Below are positions 1 to 6,079 of a stretch of 7,138 nt of DNA, piece after piece. The translations under genes and the position numbers were made by a program. The notes under the pieces are model-generated. The model searched no databases and was not told the DNA's origin. It saw only the letters and a list, made by a program, of their open reading frames with translations. Positions within the stretch are counted from its first letter, which is position 1; each line of letters opens with the position of its first letter. This stretch comes from Planctomycetota bacterium (GTDB taxonomy: Bacteria; Planctomycetota; Planctomycetia; Isosphaerales; Isosphaeraceae), in the NCBI GenBank assembly GCA_021807585.1, contig JAKBCQ010000124.1, forward strand, positions 1 to 7,138, read 5' to 3'.

Positions 1-5
1 GGCGC

Positions 6-22
6 CCGCGCCGATAGCGCGG
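6..22. repeat. Short GC-rich inverted repeat (hairpin) at the window edge
   Basis: CCGCGC (6-11) and GCGCGG (17-22) are perfect reverse complements separated by a 5-nt loop. No T-run follows, so it is not a convincing intrinsic terminator. It could belong to the end of an upstream gene that lies outside the window. Frame 1 is open from base 1 to the TAA at 73-75, but that is too short to judge. Confidence 0.3.
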
Positions 23-37
23 AGCTTGATCGCATTC

Positions 38-65
38 TTAACATGGATTCATGTGCTTGTAAAAT
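38..65 (+). promoter_or_regulatory. Candidate sigma70-type promoter of the sorA-cco operon
   Basis: The -35-like TTAACA (38-43) and the -10-like TAAAAT (60-65) each match the consensus at 5 of 6 positions, with a 16-nt spacer. Transcription would start near 72, only about 5 nt before the ATG at 77, so the message would be nearly leaderless. A small palindrome, ACATG (41-45) and CATGT (50-54) with a 4-nt centre, overlaps the end of the -35 box and lies in the spacer, where a repressor could bind. Both readings are inference from pattern. The region is clearly more AT-rich than the genes beside it. Confidence 0.45.
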
Positions 66-76
66 GAGATATTAAT

Positions 77-1261
77 ATGAATAGACGCGATTGGCTGAGG
101 GGGGTCGTCGCGACGGCGGGGGGTTGCGCGGCGGCGGGATGCGGCGAGCGTTCTTCCGGACCGGCGATCGACCCCGAGCCGACGGCGCGGTTTCCCGGCA
201 AAGTCGCGATGCGGGTGATCAACGACCGTCCCCCGTGCCTGGAAACTCCCTGGAGGTTCTACCGGGAGGATTTCACTCCCAATCACGCGTTTTACGTGCG
301 CTGGCATTTGCAAGCGTTTCCGACGTCGATCGATCTTTCCGGGTGGCGACTGCGGATCGGCGGACATGTCGATTCGCCGCTCGAGCTTTCGATCAACGAT
401 CTGAAGCGGATGAATCGGACGACGATCGCAGCGGTGAATCAATGTTCAGGAAATTCGCGATCATTGTTTGAGCCGAGGGTTACGGGTGCGCAGTGGAAAA
501 ACGGCGCGATGGGTAACGCGCGTTGGACGGGGGTTCCGCTCGCCGATTTGCTCAGGAGAGCGGGATTGAAGGCGGGGGCTGTCGATGTCGTTTTCGACGG
601 TCTCGACGAGGGGCCGCTGCCGGGGGTTCCCGATTTTCTCAAGTCGCTTACGGTCGATCACGCGCTTGAGCCCGAGCCGCTCGTCGCATTCGAGATGAAC
701 GGCGAGCCGCTTCCGGCGCTCAACGGTTTTCCCGCCCGGCTTGTGGTTCCCGGCTGGTACGCCACATATTGGGTGAAGGCGCTTACGAAGATTGATGTAT
801 GGAATAAACCATATGCCGGCTATTGGATGGCGAAGGCGTATAAGATTCCTGCGAACCCGCGCGCTCTCGAATCGCCAGATCGTCTTGATCCGAAGGTCGA
901 ACCGATCAATCGTTTGAATGTTCGATCGTTTTTCACTTCGCCCGATCGCGGATCGATCGTCGCCGCGGGACGGCCGATCGTTTTATCGGGAATCGCGTTT
1001 GACGGCGGGAGCGGGATCAAGCGTGTTGAGGTTTCGTTCGACGACGGTCGCACGTGGCGTGAAACGACGTTGGGAGAAGATCACGGTCGGTTCTCGTTCC
1101 GCCGCTGGAAACTCGAATGGACGCCGACGGGGGCGGGAGAGCGGAGCTTGCTCGTCCGCGCGACGAATCGAAGCGACGAGACGCAAACCGCGGTTCCGGT
1201 CTGGAATCGCGGCGGATTCATGCGTAACGTGATCGAATCGCTCGCGGTCGTCGTCGTTTAA
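77..1261 (+). CDS. sorA: SorA-like molybdenum sulfite oxidoreductase, Tat-exported probable lipoprotein
   Basis: This 394-residue protein belongs to the sulfite oxidase family and probably oxidises sulfite to sulfate outside the cytoplasmic membrane, passing electrons to cytochrome c. The N-terminus has a twin-arginine motif (NRRDWL, R3-R4), a short hydrophobic stretch, and a lipobox-like AAGC at residues 19-22, so C22 may carry lipid. The Moco domain spans about 65-255. It shows the VRWH pair (R75, H77) expected near the Mo site in bacterial SorA, the Mo-ligating cysteine in NQCSGNSR (C123, with R128), and the GWYATYWVK stretch (226-234). The Mo-co dimerisation domain covers about 275-375. 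The ATG at 77 is chosen because later starts lose the Tat motif, although no clear Shine-Dalgarno precedes it. Only one base separates its stop from the first possible ATG of the cytochrome gene. SoxC is the main alternative, but the small monoheme partner fits SorAB better. The substrate is inferred. Confidence 0.88.
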   Translation: MNRRDWLRGVVATAGGCAAAGCGERSSGPAIDPEPTARFPGKVAMRVINDRPPCLETPWRFYREDFTPNHAFYVRWHLQAFPTSIDLSGWRLRIGGHVDSPLELSINDLKRMNRTTIAAVNQCSGNSRSLFEPRVTGAQWKNGAMGNARWTGVPLADLLRRAGLKAGAVDVVFDGLDEGPLPGVPDFLKSLTVDHALEPEPLVAFEMNGEPLPALNGFPARLVVPGWYATYWVKALTKIDVWNKPYAGYWMAKAYKIPANPRALESPDRLDPKVEPINRLNVRSFFTSPDRGSIVAAGRPIVLSGIAFDGGSGIKRVEVSFDDGRTWRETTLGEDHGRFSFRRWKLEWTPTGAGERSLLVRATNRSDETQTAVPVWNRGGFMRNVIESLAVVVV

Positions 1262-1280
1262 TATGCTCAAGGATTTAAGA

Positions 1281-1670
1281 ATGAAAGAACGCATGAGAAA
1301 CGCCGGCGGATTCCCGCTCGTCGCGACCGCGGCGCTCGGGATTCTGGCGGCCTGGATCTCGTATCTGGGAGTGCGCGACGATTGGGATTCATCGACTCCG
1401 ATTGTTCGCGACGTCGTCGCGACCGAAATCGTGCTCCCTTATGAAGAAGTGCACATACCGGACGGGCCGAATCGCGACGTTTTTCAAACCGCTTGCGTGA
1501 TCTGTCATTCACCCCGGTTGATATTTGGACAGCCGACGATATCGGCGGCGAAATGGACCGAGGTTGTCCACAAGATGGCGGCGACCTACGGTGCGCCGAT
1601 CGGCGCCGAGGACGAGCGACGGATCGTCGTGTATCTGGTATCGATTCAGGCTGATCGGAGTGATCGATGA
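1281..1670 (+). CDS. sorB: SorB-like membrane-anchored monoheme cytochrome c
   Basis: This 129-residue protein is the probable electron acceptor of the preceding Mo enzyme. A short positive N-terminus is followed by one hydrophobic segment (about 11-30), which would anchor the heme domain on the outer face of the membrane. The single heme-binding motif is CVICH (C72, C75, H76). M99 is the only methionine after it and is the likely axial ligand. The W-x-x-V-x-x-K-M, YGAPI and I-V-x-Y-L pattern (92-119) is typical of SorB-type subunits. I prefer the ATG at 1281 because AAGGA (1269-1273) lies 7 nt upstream. The ATG at 1263 would add six residues but has no such site. Its stop overlaps the next start in ATGA (1667-1670), so translation is probably coupled to the oxidase. 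Classical SorB is a small soluble subunit, so the membrane anchor is notable. Confidence 0.85.
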   Translation: MKERMRNAGGFPLVATAALGILAAWISYLGVRDDWDSSTPIVRDVVATEIVLPYEEVHIPDGPNRDVFQTACVICHSPRLIFGQPTISAAKWTEVVHKMAATYGAPIGAEDERRIVVYLVSIQADRSDR

Positions 1671-4324
1671 TAGTACGGACCGAGACGCGTTTGATCCGCG
1701 TTCACGCGATCGCGGCGCTCCTGGCGGTCGGGTACACGACGTTTCTTGGGCTCTTGATTGCGATCAAGTTTCACGCTCCCGATTGGCTTGGCGGCGAGGC
1801 GTGGCTCACGTGGGGACGGTTGCGGTATGCGCACACGCAGGGGGTCTTTTTCGGCTGGTTGGGTAACGCTTTTTTGATGTTTTTATATTACGCCGTTCCG
1901 CGTCTCGCCGAACGGAACGTGACGAGCCGATCGCTCGGGTACGCGATCTTTTTCATCTGGAATTTCCTGATTGTTTCGCCCGGCTGGGCGCTTGTTCAAA
2001 TGGGGTTTGGTCGACCGCTCGAATGGGCCGAATTTCCGATACCCGTCGACGCCGCGGCGATCGTCGCTTTTGTTCTCGCGTGCGTTCAATTCGTCGTCCC
2101 GCTCCTTCGATCAAAAATCTCTCATTTATATGTTTCGGGTTGGTATATCATGGGAGGATTGATTTTCACGAGTCTCGCCTATCCCGTCGGCAATTTCGTC
2201 CCCGAGGTCGTTCCCGGGGCGCGAGGAGCGGCGTACAGCGGGCTTTGGATTCACGATGCGATCGGCTTGTACGTCACCCCCCTTGCGCTGGCGATCGCCT
2301 ACGTGGTGATTCCGATCTCGACGCGGAAGCCGATCTTCAGTCATTTTCTGTCGATGATCGGGTTTTGGCTGCTGTTTTTGGTTTACCCGCTGAACGGAAC
2401 GCATCATTATGTGTTTTCTTCAATACCGATGGAGGCGCAGAAAGGCGCGATCGTGGCTTCGGTGTATTTGGGGATGGACGTGATCCTGGTCGTCGCGAAT
2501 CAGTTGCTCTCGCTCAGGGGATCGGCGGCGAAGGTCGCCGCGGACGCCCCGCTCCGGTTCGTGTGGGTCGGCGTCGTTTGTTATTTGATCGTGAGTTTGC
2601 AAGGCTCGCTTCAGGCGATCATGCCCGTGAACCGATTTGTTCACTTTAGCGATTGGGTGATCGGACACGCGCATTTAGCGTTGATTGGTTTTGCTTCGTT
2701 TATCGCGATCGGCGGGATGCTTTTTGTTTGGCGGAGGTCGCCGGGCTCGCGTTACAATCCCCGCGCCGCGGATTGGGCGTTTTGGCTGCTGGCGATCGGG
2801 ATCGCGACGATGTTTCTCGATCTCACGATCGCCGGGCTCGTTCAGGGGCAATTGTGGTCTTCGCACGCTCCCTGGATCGATTCGGTGCGCGCCTCGCGCC
2901 CATATTGGCTGATCCGGTCGTTATCGGGAGGAGCGATCATCTTGGCGTTCGTCGCGGTCGCTTTCAGCATGACGACCGGCGCGAAAGTGGAAGCCGAGGA
3001 TCCCGCCGAGAGCGAACCGGCGTCCGACCCGGCCTCCGCGGCGATCGGCGGCGAAGCCGAGGCCGAGAGCGAAACCGAATCGGACGTCCCTCGTGGATTC
3101 AAGATACTTACGCACTCTTATGTTGTTGTTAGTATCGCCGGACTGATATTTTTTGCGCTTTCATTCGTGGTATTGGCGGTCGTTCCGAATCGCGAACTCG
3201 CACTCGAGATCGCGCGGTCGCGACCGATCGAGCCGCGCGGTTTATCGGCGGCGGAGGCGCGCGGTCGCGCCGTTTACATTCGAGAAGGCTGTGTCAATTG
3301 TCATTCTCAGTTTGTTCGGTTCGTCGAGGACGACGTCCGCCGATTCGGCGTTGCGAGCAGGGCTTGGGAGTTCGAGGGGGATCGACCTCAACTGTGGGGA
3401 ACGCGGCGGGTCGGCCCCGATCTGGCTCGTGAACACGGCAAAAGATCGCTTGATTGGCATTTGGTTCACTTGTGGAATCCGCGTTATGTGGTATCCGATT
3501 CGCCGATGCCCGGATATCGCAATCTTTTCGACGGATCGCCGAGATCGCCCAGGCGCGACGCGTACGATCTAGCGGCTTATCTTGAATCGCTGGGTCGCGA
3601 GGCTCATCTCGCGGGTTTGACGGGACCTCAGCCGCTTCCCGGAGTCGACCCGAACGACGAGAAGCGGAAGGGGATGTTTTGTGATTGCGCGATTCCGCGG
3701 TCGATCGGACCCGCTCCGCATTTCTCGACGCGCGGTCTGGAATCGAGCGAAATCGAGCGGTTTGCGCGGTCGGGTTCGGAATCGTTTGCGCGCAACTGTG
3801 CGGGATGCCACGGCGATGCGGGTCGGGGGGACGGTCTCGCCGCGATCGCACTCTTACCTCGTCCGCGTGATTTAACGTCGGCGCGTTTTTCGGATCGGGC
3901 GATCGGCGAAGTTTTATGGAAGGGAGCGAAGGGTTCGTCGATGCCCGCGTGGAACGAACTGGCGAGCGAAGAGCTCCGCGGGCTGACGGCTTTTGTCAAA
4001 TCATTATACCGTAATTCGACTGATGGAGTTTCGGAGGGATTGCGAGCCGAGGAGGTTGCTTCGGCGCGAGCGTTGTTCGTCGCGAACTGCGCGGTGTGTC
4101 ACGGGCGGGAGGGGGCGGGCGACGGCGTATCGGCGGCGAATTTAGGTCCAAGGCCGGCGGATTTTCGACGGATTCAACCGACGACGGCTTACGCGGAGGG
4201 GGCGATCGACCGCGGCGTGGCGGGAACGTCGATGCCCGCGTGGAAGGATAAGCTCAAAGCGGGAGATCGGTCGTTGCTCGTTCGTTATGTTCGTACGCTT
4301 TTTGATCCGAACGAAAAGGATTGA
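1667..4324 (+). CDS. ccoNO: Fused cbb3-type cytochrome c oxidase: CcoN-CcoO plus two cytochrome c domains
   Basis: This 885-residue protein is a cbb3-type oxygen reductase in a single chain. Residues 1-437 form the CcoN part, with 12 predicted membrane helices. Expected ligands are present: H56 and H336 for low-spin heme b, H334 for heme b3, and H196, H246 and H247 for CuB. Y240, six residues before H246, is the cross-linked tyrosine equivalent. An acidic Ala/Glu/Ser linker (438-475) leads to a thirteenth helix (about 486-506) and a CcoO domain with YIREGCVNCHSQ (heme c at C542, C545, H546) and axial M614 in SPMPGY. Two more class I cytochrome c domains follow: CAGCH 711-715 with M759, and CAVCH 808-812 with M856. 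They stand in for diheme CcoP but lack its membrane anchor. A CDC motif (672-674) lies between CcoO and these domains. GGAG (1657-1660) supports the ATG start. NO reductase is less likely because the CcoO domain and Y240 are present. Confidence 0.93.
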   Translation: MIVRTETRLIRVHAIAALLAVGYTTFLGLLIAIKFHAPDWLGGEAWLTWGRLRYAHTQGVFFGWLGNAFLMFLYYAVPRLAERNVTSRSLGYAIFFIWNFLIVSPGWALVQMGFGRPLEWAEFPIPVDAAAIVAFVLACVQFVVPLLRSKISHLYVSGWYIMGGLIFTSLAYPVGNFVPEVVPGARGAAYSGLWIHDAIGLYVTPLALAIAYVVIPISTRKPIFSHFLSMIGFWLLFLVYPLNGTHHYVFSSIPMEAQKGAIVASVYLGMDVILVVANQLLSLRGSAAKVAADAPLRFVWVGVVCYLIVSLQGSLQAIMPVNRFVHFSDWVIGHAHLALIGFASFIAIGGMLFVWRRSPGSRYNPRAADWAFWLLAIGIATMFLDLTIAGLVQGQLWSSHAPWIDSVRASRPYWLIRSLSGGAIILAFVAVAFSMTTGAKVEAEDPAESEPASDPASAAIGGEAEAESETESDVPRGFKILTHSYVVVSIAGLIFFALSFVVLAVVPNRELALEIARSRPIEPRGLSAAEARGRAVYIREGCVNCHSQFVRFVEDDVRRFGVASRAWEFEGDRPQLWGTRRVGPDLAREHGKRSLDWHLVHLWNPRYVVSDSPMPGYRNLFDGSPRSPRRDAYDLAAYLESLGREAHLAGLTGPQPLPGVDPNDEKRKGMFCDCAIPRSIGPAPHFSTRGLESSEIERFARSGSESFARNCAGCHGDAGRGDGLAAIALLPRPRDLTSARFSDRAIGEVLWKGAKGSSMPAWNELASEELRGLTAFVKSLYRNSTDGVSEGLRAEEVASARALFVANCAVCHGREGAGDGVSAANLGPRPADFRRIQPTTAYAEGAIDRGVAGTSMPAWKDKLKAGDRSLLVRYVRTLFDPNEKD

Positions 4325-4329
4325 TTTTG

Positions 4330-4458
4330 ATGGCGATCAACTGGATTATGACGGCGATCACGGCGATGATTCTGGGTTTCACGGTTGCGTGGTCGCTCGG
4401 CGCCGAGACGCGGCGACGGATCGAGGCGCCGAAATATCGACCTCTCAAATGGAAATAA
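4330..4458 (+). CDS. Small single-pass membrane protein, possible CcoQ-like oxidase accessory
   Basis: This 42-residue ORF starts 5 nt after the oxidase stop. AAGGA (4316-4320), at the very end of the oxidase gene, lies 9 nt before its ATG. The protein has one hydrophobic helix (about residues 4-24, beginning INWIMTAITAM) and a strongly basic tail with the run TRRRIEAPKYRPLKWK. Size, topology and position after the cbb3 gene resemble CcoQ or other tiny oxidase subunits that stabilise the complex. I see no motif that proves the family. The role is inferred from position. The tight spacing, good ribosome site and sensible membrane protein make it very likely to be translated. Confidence 0.7.
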   Translation: MAINWIMTAITAMILGFTVAWSLGAETRRRIEAPKYRPLKWK

Positions 4459-4485
4459 GGTCGATGACTGATCTTGATTGTTGCG

Positions 4486-4505
4486 CGGCGACTTTTGGGA
4501 GGCGG
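4486..4505 (+). repeat. Intergenic motif, copy 1
   Basis: CGGCGACTTTTGGGAGGCGG occurs here, in the 135-nt gap before cobL. It matches 5944-5962 except for one extra G. The first 13 bases are identical, and after the indel the next 6 are identical. Both copies are in the same orientation, in gaps upstream of a gene. No gene function for it is visible, and the flanks do not match. Confidence 0.5.
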
Positions 4506-4593
4506 ATCGAACGATTGACCCGGTGACGATTGATCGGCGCGGGGCGGGCGATAGGACACGTGTTGAAGCGAGACGCGATTGAGGGAGACACAC

Positions 4594-5859
4594 TTGAGCG
4601 AAGAGCGATCGATCATACGGATCGTGGGGATCGGCGACGACGGGCTCGCGGGTCTAACCGAATCGGCGCGGGGTATTTTGGCCGACGCGGATGTATTACT
4701 GGCGTCGGCGGGGACGCTCGCGTTGCTCGGCTCGCTTCCGGGGAAGAAGGTGGCGCTCGCGGCCGAGATGCGCGACGCGGTGAAGCAGGTGTTGGAGATC
4801 GAGCGATCGCGTCGACCGGTGCTGGTGACGGGGGGCGATCCGCTGTTTTACGGCGTGGCGCGGTATCTCTGCGACCGGCTTGGGAAGGATCGGTTCGAGG
4901 TCGTACCGCATGTGAGCAGCATGCAGCTCGCGTTCGCGCGGATCAAGGAGAGCTGGGAGGACGCGTATTTGACGAGCCTCGCGGGCCGGCCGCTCGAGAC
5001 CGTCGTCGATCGGATCCGAACGGCAGAAAAAGTTGGCATGTTTTCAAGTGATGAATATTCGCCGGCGATGGTGGCGCGCGCGTTGCTGGATCGCGGGATC
5101 GATTATTTTCGCGGCTATGTGTGCGAGAATCTCGGATCACCCGACGAGCGAGTGACGCAGGGGGAGCTGGGGGAGCTTGCGGGGCTCGATTTCGCACCGC
5201 TGAATGTGATGATATTGGTGCGGAAGCCGAATCGCCCCGATCGCGCCGGGCGCGGCGGTCGGTATCGATTGTTCGGCAATCCCGACGATGTTTTCGCGCA
5301 GAGCCGTCCCAAGCGGGGGTTGATCACCCAGGCCGAGGTTCGCGCAATCGCGCTTTCGCAATTGGATATCAGGCCGACGAGTGTGGTATGGGACGTCGGC
5401 GCGGGGTCGGGGTCGGTGGCGATCGAGGCGGCGCAGTTGGCGAATCAGGGGATGGTGTACGCGATCGAGCCCGAGCCGGGAGACATCGCATTGATTCAGG
5501 CGAACGCCGAGGCGTTCGGCGTGCCGAACGTTCGGCCGATCGCGGGGAAGGCGCCCGAGGCGTTGGCGGGGTTGCCCGATCCCGATGCGATCTTTATCGG
5601 CGGCACGGGTCGACGCGTCGACGCGGTCTTGAGAGCCGCGTTTGATCGCTTGAATCCCGCGGGGAAGCTCGCGGTGAACGTGGCGACGATCGACGGTTTG
5701 GCGGCTTCGATTGCGACGTTGAAAGAGCTTGCGGGGCGGGTCGAGGTGTGGAACGTGGCGATCGCACGGGGGATCGAGCAGCTTGATCGCGTCCGATTCG
5801 AGGCGGTGAACCCGACTTTTCTGCTCGCGGTGATCAAAAATCCCCCGCCGACCGATTGA
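4594..5859 (+). CDS. cobL: Precorrin-6Y C5,15-methyltransferase (CobL; fused CbiE-CbiT)
   Basis: This 421-residue cytoplasmic enzyme of corrin-ring synthesis methylates C5 and C15 of the precorrin and decarboxylates the C12 side chain, using S-adenosylmethionine. The N-terminal CbiE half (about 7-210) has the opening IVGIGDDGL, the SAM-site motif VTGGDPLFYG (78-87) and PHVSSMQLAFAR (105-116). The CbiT half (about 238-415) begins PKRGLITQAEVRAIAL and carries the Rossmann SAM loop DVGAGSGSVAIE (267-278), with IEPEP ending the next strand and FIGGTGR further on. Length is normal for the fusion. I choose the TTG at 4594 because GGGAG (4583-4587) lies 6 nt upstream; the TTG at 4579 is in frame but poorly served. 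No cobalamin riboswitch or promoter is evident in the preceding gap, and no other cobalamin gene is in view. Read-through from the upstream operon is possible but unproven. Confidence 0.93.
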   Translation: MSEERSIIRIVGIGDDGLAGLTESARGILADADVLLASAGTLALLGSLPGKKVALAAEMRDAVKQVLEIERSRRPVLVTGGDPLFYGVARYLCDRLGKDRFEVVPHVSSMQLAFARIKESWEDAYLTSLAGRPLETVVDRIRTAEKVGMFSSDEYSPAMVARALLDRGIDYFRGYVCENLGSPDERVTQGELGELAGLDFAPLNVMILVRKPNRPDRAGRGGRYRLFGNPDDVFAQSRPKRGLITQAEVRAIALSQLDIRPTSVVWDVGAGSGSVAIEAAQLANQGMVYAIEPEPGDIALIQANAEAFGVPNVRPIAGKAPEALAGLPDPDAIFIGGTGRRVDAVLRAAFDRLNPAGKLAVNVATIDGLAASIATLKELAGRVEVWNVAIARGIEQLDRVRFEAVNPTFLLAVIKNPPPTD

Positions 5860-5894
5860 CATTATTGGATGTGTTTTGGGCGGTGTATTCATTT

Positions 5895-5912
5895 GTCGCG
5901 GTTTCGTCGCGG
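5895..5912 (+). repeat. Paired 7-nt direct repeat in the cobL downstream gap
   Basis: GTCGCGG occurs at 5895-5901 and again at 5906-5912, separated by TTTC, giving an 11-nt period, about one helical turn. It ends 8 nt before the AAGGA ribosome-site candidate of the small ORF at 5932. Such spacing suits a DNA-binding protein on one face, but GC-rich repeats this short also arise by chance. Confidence 0.25.
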
Positions 5913-5931
5913 AATTCGGTAAGGACATCGC

Positions 5932-6006
5932 ATGCCGCGTGATCGGCGACTTTTGGAGGCGGCCGAGTTCGGTGGAATCACGGGTTTTTCGATCTTGTGC
6001 GAGTGA
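5932..6006 (+). CDS. Possible small protein of 24 residues
   Basis: An ATG-to-TGA frame encodes a 24-residue peptide starting MPRDRRLLEAAEFGG and ending GFSILCE. AAGGA (5921-5925) is placed 6 nt before the ATG, as good a ribosome site as any in the window. The peptide has a basic start, one cysteine near the end, and no membrane helix. It is not a leader peptide of the following deacetylase gene, because that gene's promoter candidate lies downstream of it. It contains copy 2 of the intergenic repeat. With no family resemblance and such a short length, it may be spurious. Confidence 0.3.
   Translation: MPRDRRLLEAAEFGGITGFSILCE
5944..5962 (+). repeat. Intergenic motif, copy 2
   Basis: CGGCGACTTTTGGAGGCGG matches 4486-4505 with a single-base deletion. 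It falls inside the small ORF candidate, where it reads R-R-L-L-E-A. In copy 1 the extra base breaks that frame, so conservation is at the DNA or RNA level rather than in a shared peptide. Confidence 0.5.
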
Positions 6007-6018
6007 TCGATTTGCCGA

Positions 6019-6047
6019 TTGAAACCGCTGTAGGTAAACTCAATAAT
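6019..6047 (+). promoter_or_regulatory. Sigma70-type promoter of the deacetylase gene
   Basis: TTGAAA (6019-6024) and AATAAT (6042-6047) each match the -35 and -10 consensus at 5 of 6 positions, with the ideal 17-nt spacer, in an AT-rich patch. Transcription would start near 6054. This leaves about 26 nt of leader containing GAGG (6071-6074) before the ATG at 6080. It argues against the in-frame TTG at 6062, which would have almost no leader. Confidence 0.6.
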
Positions 6048-6079
6048 TGCTCGCGAGATGATTGGCGGTCGAGGGAAGA

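Noticed and set aside
1..35. Possible divergent gene start on the minus strand (ATG at 35-33)
   Set aside because: Only about 11 codons are visible, with no good ribosome site, and the same bases are equally open in a plus frame.
2023..2649. Alternative plus-strand frame of 208 codons inside the oxidase gene
   Set aside because: It is Arg/Gly-rich with no recognisable motif, and it overlaps membrane helices and metal ligands of the real frame.
1667..3000. Nitric oxide reductase (NorB-like) instead of oxidase
   Set aside because: The CcoO domain follows directly, and the tyrosine six residues before the CuB His pair (Y240) is present, as expected for cbb3 O2 reductases.
4464..4526. 20-codon ORF (starting MTDLDCCAATFG) after the small membrane protein
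   Set aside because: The AAGG before it is only 3 nt from the ATG, the peptide has no feature, and the shared intergenic motif is read in a different frame from the other copy.
4459..4593. Cobalamin riboswitch upstream of cobL
   Set aside because: The gap is only 135 nt, shorter than a typical cobalamin riboswitch, and I find no B12-box-like GCCACTG.
5856..5891. Perfect -35 box TTGACA (5856-5861) overlapping the cobL stop
   Set aside because: No -10-like hexamer occurs 16-18 nt downstream; the nearest, TATTCA at 5886, is 24 nt away.
5137..5928. Long minus-strand open frame (263 codons) opposite cobL
   Set aside because: It is a shadow of the GC-rich cobL gene: its product is Arg/Pro/His-rich with no domain, while cobL has full motifs on the plus strand.
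4325..6079. Intrinsic terminators after the oxidase operon or after cobL
   Set aside because: I found no GC-rich hairpin followed by a T-run in either gap, so transcript ends cannot be placed.
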